From: Bryobacterales bacterium
Lineage (GTDB): Bacteria; Acidobacteriota; Terriglobia; Bryobacterales; Bryobacteraceae
DNA: 64,000 nucleotides
Reading direction: 5' to 3'
NCBI GenBank assembly: GCA_016721425.1
Contig: JADKID010000008.1
Location: 62,001 to 126,000 of the forward strand
Within the stretch, counting starts at the first letter, position 1, and every line of letters starts with the position of its first letter. Below the pieces are notes generated by a model. The model searched no databases. It saw only the letters and a list, made by a program, of their open reading frames with translations, and was not told where the DNA came from. The position numbers and the translations under genes were made by a program. Below, in pieces: positions 47,531 through 56,298 of this stretch.

Positions 47531-49797
47531 ACGCCCGGGGCATAGGCCTGTGCCTTCTGCTGCTGTGCCCGCTTTGGGGCGCGAGAAACGACTCGTGGAC
47601 CGTTCGCGGTCCCGGCGGCGGCGGGGCTCAGTACCGCCCCACCATCAGCCCGCATGACCCCGCCGTGGTTTTGGTGAGCTGCGACATGACCGGCTCCTAT
47701 CTCACCAGAGACGCCGGCGCCTCCTGGCGCATGGTCAATCTGCGCGGCGGCGCGAGCTTCTTCGTCTTTGATCCGGTCGATCCCGATACGATCTACGCTC
47801 AGACGCTCGGCCTGTGGCGCAGTACCGATCGTGGAGACACCTGGACGCTAGTCCACCCCGATCCCGCCACCGTCACCGGCGTGGCCATCTCAGGCGATCA
47901 CGCCGAGGAGCAGTTGCTGCTCGATCCGCCCTCCACCGGGACTGTCGTGGCGCTGGCCATCGATCCCGCCGATTCCAACGTCCTCTATGCCGCCATGACT
48001 ACCGACGGGCCGCCCGGCCTGCAAGTCTCCACCGACTACGGCGCCACCTGGAGCATGGTCACGGAGTTGCCGGACGGCGCGGCGAAGATCTTCATCGACC
48101 CGGCCTCGCCACCGGAGAGCCGCACCATCTATGTCGTTGGCGCGGCCTCCGTGATGACGCGCCGTGACGGCTCCTGGACTCGTGGGCCGGCGCCGCCGGA
48201 CGTCGCGGCATTCGCCGACGTTTCAGCCGGCTTCCCGGGCTCTGGCGCCTCCCTGGCGCTCTACGCCGTTGCCCCCCAGGGGCTATTCCTCTCGAACGAC
48301 GGCGGCGCGTCATGGACCCCTTCCAGCCCCGCGCCCACCCTGCTCGCCGTAGCCACTTCGCTCCACAATCCCTCCGTCGCCTACGTCTCCTACAGTGGTC
48401 TGCCGCTCGGCGAGGAGCCCTCCTTCGGCGTCGCCAAGACCACCGATGGAGGCCTAACCTGGTCATACCCGTGGCAGGAAACCTACACGCCTGCGCCCAA
48501 TGTGGACGACGGCTGGATTAGCGCGCGCTTCGGGCCGTCCTGGGGCGAAAACCCGCTGGCCCTCGGTGTCGCACCCACCGACGCCGAACTCTGCTATGCC
48601 ACCGATTACGGCCGTACCCTGCGCTCCACCGACGGCGGCGCCACCTGGCGGGCCGCCTACACCCGCGCCGTGGAGGGGGGCGGCTTCACGTCCACCGGCC
48701 TCGACGTCACGACCGCTTATGGGGTCCATTTCGACCCCTTCGACCCGCAACGCGTCTTCATCAGCTTCACTGACATCAGCCTCTTCGGCAGCGCCGACAG
48801 CGGCGTGAGTTGGACCAGCGCCACCTCCTCGGGCATTCCACGCGCCTGGCGCAACACAACCTACTGGATGGAGTTTGATCCCGATGTGCCGGGGCGCATG
48901 TGGGCCGCTATGAGTGGCACGCATGACCTGCCGCGCCCGAAGATGTGGCGCCGCACCGCGCCGTCCACATTCCGCGGCGGCATCGTGCGCAGCGACGACG
49001 GCGGCATCACCTGGACCCCGCAGACCAACGGCATGCCGGAGACCGCCGCCACCCACATCCTGCTGGATCGCAACAGCCCGCCCGACGCCCGGATTCTCTA
49101 CGTGGCCGGCTTCGGCCGCGGCGTCTACAAATCCAGCGACGGCGGCCAGACCTGGACGCCCAAAAACTCCGGCCTGCCCGCCACCGAGCCCTTCGCGTGG
49201 CGTCTGGTGCAGGCCCCCGGCGGCACGCTCTATCTGATCGTCGCGCGCCGCAGTGAGAATAGCCGCTACGGCACCGCGCTGGACGGCGCACTCTATCGAT
49301 CCACCGATGGGGCGGAAAGCTGGCAGCGGCTCGATACGTTGCCGGAGGGCGTGAATGGACCGACCGGCCTGGCGATTGATCCCAATGATCCGGACCGGCT
49401 CTACCTCTCCGCCTGGGCGCGCCCCGTGGGTGGCCATTCGGAAGGTGGCGGCGTCTATGTATCCACCGACGCCGGCGCATCCTGGCGGCCCGTGCTGACA
49501 ATGGATCAGCATGTCTACGACGTCACACTGGACCCGCAAGACCCTGCCATTCTCTACGCTTGCGGTTTTGAATCCAGCGCCTGGCGCTCGGCCGACCGCG
49601 GCGAAACCTGGGCCCGCCTGCGCGGCTACAACTTCAAGTGGGGCCATCGCGTCATCGTGGACCCGCTGGACTCCGCGATGATTTATATCACCACCTTCGG
49701 CGGCAGCGTCTGGCATGGCCCGGCCCTCGGCGATCCCCTGGCCGCCGAGGACATCGCCAGTCCTCCTGCGCTACGCTACTCCCCGGAACTACCATGA
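47527..49797 (+). CDS. Secreted BNR/Asp-box repeat beta-propeller (sialidase/GH74-like fold)
   Basis: A 756-residue exported protein (signal GIGLCLLLLCPLWGARN). It shares the two conserved ends of its paralogues at 26213 and 39688: WTVRGPGGGGAQYRPTISPHD and RGYNFKWGHRVI, then TTFGGSVWHGPALGDP. Asp boxes repeat along it (LTRDAGASWRMV, RSTDRGDTWTLV, KTTDGGLTWSYP, RSTDGGATWRAA, KSSDGGQTWTPK, VSTDAGASWRPV). The ATG at 47527 overlaps the DUF5107 stop by four bases. An in-frame extension to 47347 is inside the previous gene. Two propellers in one operon suggest paired binding or processing of the same polymer. Confidence 0.85.
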   Translation: MNARGIGLCLLLLCPLWGARNDSWTVRGPGGGGAQYRPTISPHDPAVVLVSCDMTGSYLTRDAGASWRMVNLRGGASFFVFDPVDPDTIYAQTLGLWRSTDRGDTWTLVHPDPATVTGVAISGDHAEEQLLLDPPSTGTVVALAIDPADSNVLYAAMTTDGPPGLQVSTDYGATWSMVTELPDGAAKIFIDPASPPESRTIYVVGAASVMTRRDGSWTRGPAPPDVAAFADVSAGFPGSGASLALYAVAPQGLFLSNDGGASWTPSSPAPTLLAVATSLHNPSVAYVSYSGLPLGEEPSFGVAKTTDGGLTWSYPWQETYTPAPNVDDGWISARFGPSWGENPLALGVAPTDAELCYATDYGRTLRSTDGGATWRAAYTRAVEGGGFTSTGLDVTTAYGVHFDPFDPQRVFISFTDISLFGSADSGVSWTSATSSGIPRAWRNTTYWMEFDPDVPGRMWAAMSGTHDLPRPKMWRRTAPSTFRGGIVRSDDGGITWTPQTNGMPETAATHILLDRNSPPDARILYVAGFGRGVYKSSDGGQTWTPKNSGLPATEPFAWRLVQAPGGTLYLIVARRSENSRYGTALDGALYRSTDGAESWQRLDTLPEGVNGPTGLAIDPNDPDRLYLSAWARPVGGHSEGGGVYVSTDAGASWRPVLTMDQHVYDVTLDPQDPAILYACGFESSAWRSADRGETWARLRGYNFKWGHRVIVDPLDSAMIYITTFGGSVWHGPALGDPLAAEDIASPPALRYSPELP

Positions 49798-51833
49798 CTC
49801 CGTCCTCTATGCCCACCCGGCGCACCACTCTGCTCACCCTGCTCGGCGGCGCCGCCACTAGCCTCCCCGGGGCGCGGTTTCGCTCCTATTCCCGCTGCCT
49901 GCCAGACCATCTGACGGCGCTCGCCGTCGAGGCCTACCAACGCCGCAACGCCGCGCTCGCCAAGCTGACCACGCCGCCGCTGGTCCGCGCCCGCCAACAG
50001 TGGGTGCGCAAAACGCTCTGGAGCCTCATCGGCGGCCAGCCCAGCCGCACTCCGCTCGAGATCCACCCCGCCGGCAGCTTTGCCCGCAACGGCTATCGCG
50101 TCGAGAAGTTTAGTTTCGAAAGCCGCCCCGGCGTACGGATCCCCGCCAACCTTTACATCCCCACTAACGCTCAGCCGCCTTTCCCCGGCGTGCTGTTCCA
50201 AATGGGCCATAGCCTGAACGGCAAGGCCTACCCCTCGTATCAGAAGTGTTGCCAGGGCCTGGCGCGTCTTGGCTATCTCGTCCTCGCGTTCGACCCCATG
50301 GGCCAGGGCGAGCGCACCTACTACGGCACCGGCGATGCCGATGAGGAGCATTCGCGCGCCGGGCGCCAGATGCTCCTGCTCGGCGATACGGCCACACGCC
50401 TGCAACTCTGGGATGCCGTCCGCGCGCTCGATGTCCTGGCCGCTCAGCCATTGGTAGATCCGCGCCGTCTCGCCTCCACCGGCCAATCCGGCGGCGGCAC
50501 GCTCACCATGCTGCTCGCCGCCGTCGACGACCGCCTCGCCTGCGCCGCCGTCTCCTGCGGCAATACCGAGAACCTGGCCTGCGCCTCCTTCAATCCACCC
50601 GGCTCCACCGATGATGCCGAGCAGAATTTCATCGCCTCCGGCCCTCTGGGGTTCGATCGCTGGGATCTGCTCTATCCGCTTGCGCCCAAGCCTCTGCTGG
50701 TCATCGCCAGCGAGCGAGACGCTTTCGGCACCTACTCGCCCAACTACATCCGCAGCGGGGAGGAAGAGATTGCCAAACTCCGCACCATCTATGGCGTGCT
50801 CGGCAAGCCCGGCAATCTGGAATGGCAGACCACTGCCCTGCCCCACGCCCTTTCTCACGCGCTCCGCATCCACACCTACAACTTCTTCGAGCGGCGGCTG
50901 CGCGGCGCCAACAGGCCTGTCGCCGAACCTGAAGTGCGGCCTGAACCCGATGATCTGCTGTTATGTGGAGTGAAGCCCGCCCGCGTCAGCTTCGCCGCTC
51001 CCACGCTTGGTCCGGTGGCGCCCGCATCGCTTCGCCGTCTGCTGCGGATGGATGAGCCACGGCCCGCGGTGGTCACTTCGCTCGGGCGGGAGCGCGGCGA
51101 GAATTGCGAGATCGAGACCATTGAGGTGCAGTCGGCGCCTGGCGTGTTCCTACCGGCCTATCTCTTCGCACCTCTGCCAAGCCAACCCGCCGGGCCGCTC
51201 CTGCTCCTGCTGGAGCCGGGTGGGCGCACCCGCCAGTGGCGTGAGGGCGGACTATGCCACGCTCTGGCCGCCGCCGGAATTACGGTCTGCGCGTTCGACG
51301 TGCGCGGCATTGGCGACCTGACACCCGAAGTGGGTCGCGGCAACTCCTTCTATACTCAGCCCCACGCCACCGAGGAGGCCTTCGCCTGGGCCTCGCTCAT
51401 GCTGGGCCGGCCGCTTCTGGGACAGCGAGCTAGGGATATCCAGGCCATGGCCCAGGCGGTCACCACCTACCGGAACGCCACGCGCGCCATTCTGGCCGCC
51501 GCCGGGGCAATGGCCGTGCCGGCGCTTTGCGCCGCAGTCCTGGAGCCGTCCATTCAGACCGCATACCTCTCCGGAGGCCTCTTCACCTGGGCCAGCCTGA
51601 TCGAGGGGGACGAGTACACGGAGCCGTTCGCCAACTTCCTGCCCGGTGTCCTGACGCAGACCGATCTCCCGTTCCTGGCCAAGGGCTTGGCGCCGCGCCG
51701 GCTGGTGCTGGCCGGAGCCGTGGACGCGCGCGGCCGCGCAGTGGCGGCGGAATTGGTCCAGGCGGCGTACGGAAACGGAATCGAAGTACGCGCCAAAGCC
51801 GAGTGGAGTGTAGAGGCGCTCTCCGCGCTCTAG
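49794..51833 (+). CDS. Exported acetylxylan-esterase-like alpha/beta hydrolase, two-part
   Basis: A 679-residue protein. The start (MPTRRTTLLTLLGGAATSLPGA, Met at 49809 or the ATG at 49794 that overlaps the propeller stop) is Tat-like. The first 380 residues are an AXE1-type alpha/beta hydrolase: GYLVLAFDPMGQGERTYYG, the nucleophile in GQSGGGT, and later PKPLLVIASERDAFG. A second, shorter alpha/beta-hydrolase-like part (about 420-675, VCAFDVRGIGDLTPEVGRG) lacks an obvious nucleophile elbow. Members remove acyl groups from polysaccharides. It is the last gene of the operon and converges with the DeoR gene seven bases on. Confidence 0.82.
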   Translation: MTPSSMPTRRTTLLTLLGGAATSLPGARFRSYSRCLPDHLTALAVEAYQRRNAALAKLTTPPLVRARQQWVRKTLWSLIGGQPSRTPLEIHPAGSFARNGYRVEKFSFESRPGVRIPANLYIPTNAQPPFPGVLFQMGHSLNGKAYPSYQKCCQGLARLGYLVLAFDPMGQGERTYYGTGDADEEHSRAGRQMLLLGDTATRLQLWDAVRALDVLAAQPLVDPRRLASTGQSGGGTLTMLLAAVDDRLACAAVSCGNTENLACASFNPPGSTDDAEQNFIASGPLGFDRWDLLYPLAPKPLLVIASERDAFGTYSPNYIRSGEEEIAKLRTIYGVLGKPGNLEWQTTALPHALSHALRIHTYNFFERRLRGANRPVAEPEVRPEPDDLLLCGVKPARVSFAAPTLGPVAPASLRRLLRMDEPRPAVVTSLGRERGENCEIETIEVQSAPGVFLPAYLFAPLPSQPAGPLLLLLEPGGRTRQWREGGLCHALAAAGITVCAFDVRGIGDLTPEVGRGNSFYTQPHATEEAFAWASLMLGRPLLGQRARDIQAMAQAVTTYRNATRAILAAAGAMAVPALCAAVLEPSIQTAYLSGGLFTWASLIEGDEYTEPFANFLPGVLTQTDLPFLAKGLAPRRLVLAGAVDARGRAVAAELVQAAYGNGIEVRAKAEWSVEALSAL

Positions 51834-51840
51834 CCGCGCC

Positions 51841-52632
51841 TCAAACCTGCAAAACCTCGACGCCCTTGTCCTGCAACTGCTTCACGAAGTCCGCGGGCGC
51901 TCGTGTATCGGTGACCAATCTGCGAATGCTCTCCAGCGGGCCGATTCGCGAGACACTGCGGCGGCCCAGCTTGCTGGAATCAGCCACCACTGTGGTCTCT
52001 CGGGCGATCTTCATCATCCGGCTGTTCAGCTGCGCCTCTAAAACATCAGGGGTCGAAGGTCCGATCTCCAGATCCAGGCCGTCAACAGCCAGAAAGAATC
52101 GATCCGCGTGCATTTCGCGCAGCATCGCCTCAGCCTGAGGACCAACGAAAGAAAACGAGATCTGGCGCAGTACGCCGCCCACCATGATGAGGGCGATGCC
52201 GGGCTCATCGGCCAGTTCCGAGGCGATATTCAGGGCGTTGGTGATCACCGTCAGTCCGCGCAGTTTCATCGCCTTCAAGTGGCGCGCGAGTTCCCACGTG
52301 GTGGTCCCGCTATCGAGAATAATGGTCTCATTCGGTTGAACCAGTTGCGCCGCCGCAAGACCGATCCGCGCCTTTTCGGGCCGGTGCAGCCCAGCCTTGA
52401 AGTTCACCGGATAGTCGTGCGTCGCTTCCTGGCAGCGGACGGCTCCTCCGTGGGAACGCACCACGGCTCCCATCGAAGCCAGCGCGTCCAGGTCATTCCT
52501 GGCCGTCACGGCAGACACACCGAACTGCTCGACGATCTCCGCAATCGTCGTCCGCCCCTGATCTCCGATCAGTTCACGGATCGCCCGCCGGCGTTCCTCA
52601 AGCAACAATCGTGAAGTATTGGGCGAAACCAT
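51841..52632 (-). CDS. DeoR-family transcriptional regulator
   Basis: About 263 residues from the ATG at 52632. An N-terminal DeoR winged helix (about residues 12-65, IRELIGDQGRTTIAEIVEQF, then VSAVTARNDLDALASMG) precedes a sugar-phosphate-binding DeoRC domain (IILDSGTTTWELARHL, VVADSSKLGRRS). Members of this family usually repress sugar operons and respond to phosphorylated sugars. A TACAAT lies nine bases before the ATG, and the frame extends to 52752 without family similarity. It converges on the esterase operon and is about 14 kb from agaS. AgaR of E. coli is of this family and controls agaS, so a common regulon is plausible. Confidence 0.88.
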   Translation of the reverse strand: MVSPNTSRLLLEERRRAIRELIGDQGRTTIAEIVEQFGVSAVTARNDLDALASMGAVVRSHGGAVRCQEATHDYPVNFKAGLHRPEKARIGLAAAQLVQPNETIILDSGTTTWELARHLKAMKLRGLTVITNALNIASELADEPGIALIMVGGVLRQISFSFVGPQAEAMLREMHADRFFLAVDGLDLEIGPSTPDVLEAQLNSRMMKIARETTVVADSSKLGRRSVSRIGPLESIRRLVTDTRAPADFVKQLQDKGVEVLQV

Positions 52633-52804
52633 TCCTTTCCAATTGTAACCCCGGCTTGCAGGCCGCCGCCTGCTGCAAAGCCAACTCGACGCCGCAGTGA
52701 GCAGATCATGGTGTTGGTGGCTCCCCGGCGCACGTGCTCGGAGCTTCGGCAACAGTCCAGTTTGGACGGCGGCAGGTTAGCCTGATGACTGCGGGCTCTT
52801 CCGC

Positions 52805-53935
52805 TCACACGCCGCGGGACGGCCCCGTCTTCTCTCGCCCAGCCAACGCGTTGCTCGCTCCAGACTTGGATCCGGTCCGCCGCTTCCACGCAATCAACCC
52901 CAAACCCGTAATGCACATCCAGACGCCCAATGGCTCCGGAGTCTGGGTGGACTGCACGCTGGCCTCCGCCGTTCGAAGCCCCATCGCCGGTGGATTCAAT
53001 AGGTCGTACGCCGCATCGGCCAGGAACTGATGCACGGCGGTCGTTGGGTGAATATCGTCGGCGAAGATCGAAGTGGCACAATCGGCGCCCGTTGAACCCG
53101 CATAGCCCGCGAAGCACGGAGTAGTGGCGTTGGTCAGGCCGTAGTTGGGGCCTCCGTTCAGCGCATCGGCATACAATCCCTGAAACAGCGAATACGTATC
53201 CAGCGTGTAGAATGTCGAACGCGGCAAAGCGGATTGAAAGTAGCCGACATAGAAGCCAAGTGCGGCATTGTAGGCTTGGGTCGCCGCCCTGGCAGACGCT
53301 TCATTGTTGCGAACGAGTCTCGCCTCCGGAGTGTTTCCGATGTCCGGGGCGTTCAAGATCAGGAAGTTCCTGGCACCCAGTTGCTCGAGGATGTACATCG
53401 AGAACACCAGGTATTGTGCCGAAACGTTCGCTGCCGCGTCACGTTCGGCAGCGCCCAATAGCGAAGCGTCACGCAGGTCGTTTCCTCCGCCAAACAGCAC
53501 GTACAGCGCATTTGGGTTCGTCGTCAGACTCGTCTTCGTCAGGTAGTATTGCAGCTGCCAGAACACCCCCGAAGGGATCCCCAGTGAATCCAGGGTCCCG
53601 GTAGTGTCGTTGCGGGCGCCTCCAATCGCGAAGTTGTTGCCCCCGTTGCCGGCAACCTGAATATTGAAGTAGTTTGGCCCCAACGAGAGACCCGCTGCGT
53701 TTGCGGCGGTTGGCAGGCCCATGGACTGTGCGAAATACTCCGACCACACCGGCCCGTTCGAGAATCGCCCTGGGGTGTAGGGACTGTTCGGGTAGAGCCC
53801 GCCTGTCAGTTTGCCGACATTGCCCGCGTCAGAAAGACTGTCGCCAAAGAAGAAGATGTCGGTAATCGGTGCAGCATCGGCCTGAGGCACCAACACAGAC
53901 ACCAGGAGGAGGAGCAGCTGACGATGAGATCGCAT
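52805..53935 (-). CDS. PEP-CTERM GDSL/SGNH hydrolase
   Basis: A 376-residue protein with a signal peptide (LLLLLVSVLVPQADA). SGNH blocks are present: FFFGDSLSDAGN with S33, GGNNFAIGGA, GGGNDLRD and FADDIHPT with the Asp-His pair near 293-296, so an esterase or lipase acting outside the cell is expected. The C-terminus has TPEPLGVWMCITGLGLIAWKRR, a PEP-CTERM sorting signal for exosortase, but about 22 residues follow the basic cluster, which is longer than usual. A promoter lies five bases before the ATG, so the message is probably leaderless. No exosortase gene lies in the window. Confidence 0.85.
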   Translation of the reverse strand: MRSHRQLLLLLVSVLVPQADAAPITDIFFFGDSLSDAGNVGKLTGGLYPNSPYTPGRFSNGPVWSEYFAQSMGLPTAANAAGLSLGPNYFNIQVAGNGGNNFAIGGARNDTTGTLDSLGIPSGVFWQLQYYLTKTSLTTNPNALYVLFGGGNDLRDASLLGAAERDAAANVSAQYLVFSMYILEQLGARNFLILNAPDIGNTPEARLVRNNEASARAATQAYNAALGFYVGYFQSALPRSTFYTLDTYSLFQGLYADALNGGPNYGLTNATTPCFAGYAGSTGADCATSIFADDIHPTTAVHQFLADAAYDLLNPPAMGLRTAEASVQSTQTPEPLGVWMCITGLGLIAWKRRTGSKSGASNALAGREKTGPSRGV

Positions 53936-53940
53936 GTTCT

Positions 53941-53969
53941 TTTATACCTGGACTTGACTAATTTGTAAA
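53941..53969 (-). promoter_or_regulatory. Promoter of the GDSL hydrolase gene (leaderless)
   Basis: On the minus strand TTTACA (53964-53969) and TATAAA (53941-53946) are 17 bases apart, each matching consensus at five of six positions. The ATG follows the -10 by five bases, so the transcript should begin at or within a base or two of the start codon. Confidence 0.65.
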
Positions 53970-54522
53970 CTTTATCTACTCGATGGCCGGCGCCACCAAC
54001 GGAGTGCCGCCTTCGGAGCGGAATTTCTCTTGTCCTAACGGACTGCGGCCCACCATTCGCGGGTGAGTATCCCTAGTCCACCGCAATTCGACGGCGCCGC
54101 GAAAGCTGTAACCATCAGGCGGTCTGCTGGCTAGCGACCCCGAGGTACCGAATGGTCCGCGCACCGCCGCAGCCTTACAGGGAATCGCCCATCGACAGAC
54201 TCACCACGCGAACCGACGAGCCCCGGTTCGGTTCACGGAAAACCGCATCGCATCGACTGCCGCCGGCAAGGCACCCGGCGCGGGCAGCGCCACCCAAGCC
54301 ACCTGCGCAGGTTGATCCTTGCGTGGATCAATTTGGGTAGGCACGAAAGCCGACCCGCGGCGCCAGGCAGGACAGCTGTCTTGGCACGTTCACGGCGGCC
54401 CCCCCGGGCAATGGGCCCCGTTTGTCGTCCAAACAGTTCGGGCTCCCTGAGCAAATGGCTGCGCCAGCGCGCTGGCTTGGCGCAGCCTTGTGCGAACTAG
54501 GACGATGACGGGATGAGAGTCG
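53970..54522. other. Long non-coding stretch with several stem-loops
   Basis: No gene with family similarity is visible in about 550 bases. Perfect or near-perfect short stems occur: GAACCG/CGGTTC near 54211-54233, TTGATCC/GGATCAA near 54312-54331, GTTTG/CAAAC near 54420-54434 and GGCTGCGCCA/TGGCGCAGCC at 54457-54466 and 54478-54487. The last holds a competing GCCAGC/GCTGGC palindrome. Short open frames on both strands have no recognisable similarity. Confidence 0.4.
54457..54487 (-). terminator. Hairpin downstream of the PEP-CTERM gene
   Basis: A perfect ten-base stem with an 11-base loop lies about 35 bases after the PEP-CTERM stop on the minus strand. No U-tract follows, so it is a weak terminator call; it could also be an RNA-stabilising structure. 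Confidence 0.35.
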
Positions 54523-55116
54523 TTAGCTGCGACTCGCCCGCAGCTTGCGTGCTGCGACGACGAGCCCCAACCCTCCCAGCAACATAGCCGCCGTGGACGG
54601 CTCCGGAACCTCTGACGGGGTCGTAATTGAGGTCAACTCATACGTCGCCAAAACGGTCTCAGCGTCCACCACGGTGTAATCCGTGAGCCCGAAGGTAAAG
54701 ACATTGTTGGCAAGCAACGGAAACAGCGGAAGAGTGGTGATTGGACCACCGGCGGTGCCGAGAAGGGTCAGGCTGAGATCGGCAACAGAGAAGACCTCCG
54801 AGCCAGGCACCATGGTGAGTTGGATAAAGTCCGGACCCGAAAGTGCATTCAAGGTAGTGTTGCCGAAGGGCGCTCCGGGCGTCTCTGCGATGAGCACACT
54901 CCCGAGAGGCGTTCCATCCACGGTCACTCCAATCGTCAACCCGGCCGGTGAGGTTCCACGCAGGTCAAAGAACCCACCCAGGGTGGTCGAGTAGAAGTAC
55001 TGCGCCTGAAGTCCGCCAGACTGAATGTCATAAACCGTAGCTGCATTGGAAGCCTGCCCGCCTACGGTCAGTAGCGCCAGCGCGCAAAGCAACGACCTCA
55101 CACTTGTCACCATCAT
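54523..55116 (-). CDS. Small PEP-CTERM exported protein
   Basis: From the ATG-ATG pair at 55116/55113, with GGAGG four or seven bases upstream, the product is about 197 residues. A signal peptide (RSLLCALALLTVGGQASNA) and a classical PEP-CTERM end (VPEPSTAAMLLGGLGL, then VVAARKLRASRS) are clear. The middle is a beta-rich domain without known motif. The frame runs on upstream to 55452, but that part is antisense to the methyltransferase region and lacks a signal. PEP-CTERM proteins are exported and processed by exosortase and often accompany exopolysaccharide loci, as here. Confidence 0.85.
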   Translation of the reverse strand: MMVTSVRSLLCALALLTVGGQASNAATVYDIQSGGLQAQYFYSTTLGGFFDLRGTSPAGLTIGVTVDGTPLGSVLIAETPGAPFGNTTLNALSGPDFIQLTMVPGSEVFSVADLSLTLLGTAGGPITTLPLFPLLANNVFTFGLTDYTVVDAETVLATYELTSITTPSEVPEPSTAAMLLGGLGLVVAARKLRASRS

Positions 55117-55365
55117 TTGTCCTCCGTTTTGTGCAATCTCGACTGATCTGTTTAGTATGCATGAAGCCGGCGCTGCGGCAAAGCATTTTTTTGATCGAAC
55201 TGCCCAGTGTGGTCCGCCGGCGCAGGCAAGGCGAGCGTCGAAGTTGGAGAGGCCGGGCAGGTGCAGATTCACGCCTTCCCGGGTGCCGAGGAGGTTGGTC
55301 CAAAGCAGGCGGAGAAGGCCAGGGACTTGCGAAATGTCGTCTCCGTTCGCTACCATAGCAGTCCA

Positions 55366-56298
55366 ATGACGGAAACTGGACCGATATTTCCTGTCTGCCC
55401 CCTCTGCCGAAAGCATCTGGAATGGAATAGCGAGTCGATTGCGTGCAGGCACTGTGGCGCTTCCTTCTCCTATGAGAACCGCATTCCCAATTTGATCGTT
55501 GGCGAACGGTTCGATGACGATGACGATCGCGCCCGCAGTGAGTATGAAGTTCTTTCAAATGAGCATCTTAGCCGCGAGTACCTGATCCCTACATTCCGTC
55601 GGCTGTTCCCAGGGAGGGAACGCCCCAAGGTGCTTTCGCTCGGCTGCGGAGTGGGCACGGACATTGACCTGCTGACCGAAGCAGGTTTCGATATCGTCGG
55701 AATCGACTGCGGGAATCGGTCCAGGCTATGGCCGGAGCGGAAACACTGGTCGCATCTGTTTCTGGCGAACGGAAAGTGTCTGCCGTTTGAAGACCAAACC
55801 TTTGATCTGGCCTACTGCGGATGCGTGTTCCCGCATGTTGGAGTAGAGGGCGACTCCAACCGGGTGGTCCCGAACTACCGGGAAGAGCGAATGAAGATCG
55901 CGAGAGAGATGACCCGCGTCATCAAGCCGCAGGGATACATTATGGTGTCGAGTCCCAATCGGAAGTTCCCGGTGGATTTGTTCCACGGCCGGAGCCCGGA
56001 GCAGCCGATTCCGCGACTGAATCCGCCATGGAATCCGTTTCTCCTCTCGGCGGGCGACTACGAGCGCATGTTCAGTGAGGCCGGGTGTCAAAACGCGCGG
56101 ACGTTGCCGGTGAAGGGCTACTGGGGTTTTGTCCGCATGAAGCAGAGCTGGAAGGGCCGGATGATGGCCTTCCCCATCGACACCGTCTTCAGCATGGTCT
56201 CTAATCCAGGACTCGGATTCCTCCGAGGCTCGATCGTGAACCCTTGGCTGGCAATGCTCTTCCGCCGCAGCGGCGGATTTCAGCTGGGGAGCTGGTAG
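55366..56298 (+). CDS. SAM-dependent methyltransferase with N-terminal zinc ribbon
   Basis: From the ATG at 55366 this is about 310 residues. C11, C14, C27 and C30 (VCPLCRKHL, ACRHCG) form a zinc-ribbon-like motif, followed by a class I methyltransferase with motif I LSLGCGVGTD near 91-100 and the acidic VGIDC near 111-115. The C-terminal part contains no further domain I recognise. A candidate promoter (TTGCGA, 18 bases, TACCAT) ends eight bases before the ATG. The upstream in-frame extension to 55207 has no similarity. It converges with the glycosyltransferase gene (19-base overlap) and may methylate a sugar of the polysaccharide. Confidence 0.82.
   Translation: MTETGPIFPVCPLCRKHLEWNSESIACRHCGASFSYENRIPNLIVGERFDDDDDRARSEYEVLSNEHLSREYLIPTFRRLFPGRERPKVLSLGCGVGTDIDLLTEAGFDIVGIDCGNRSRLWPERKHWSHLFLANGKCLPFEDQTFDLAYCGCVFPHVGVEGDSNRVVPNYREERMKIAREMTRVIKPQGYIMVSSPNRKFPVDLFHGRSPEQPIPRLNPPWNPFLLSAGDYERMFSEAGCQNARTLPVKGYWGFVRMKQSWKGRMMAFPIDTVFSMVSNPGLGFLRGSIVNPWLAMLFRRSGGFQLGSW

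Noticed and set aside
53976..54164. 62-codon minus-strand open frame resembling a gene fragment
   Set aside because: The text looks vaguely protein-like but I cannot match it to any family, and it has no ribosome site.
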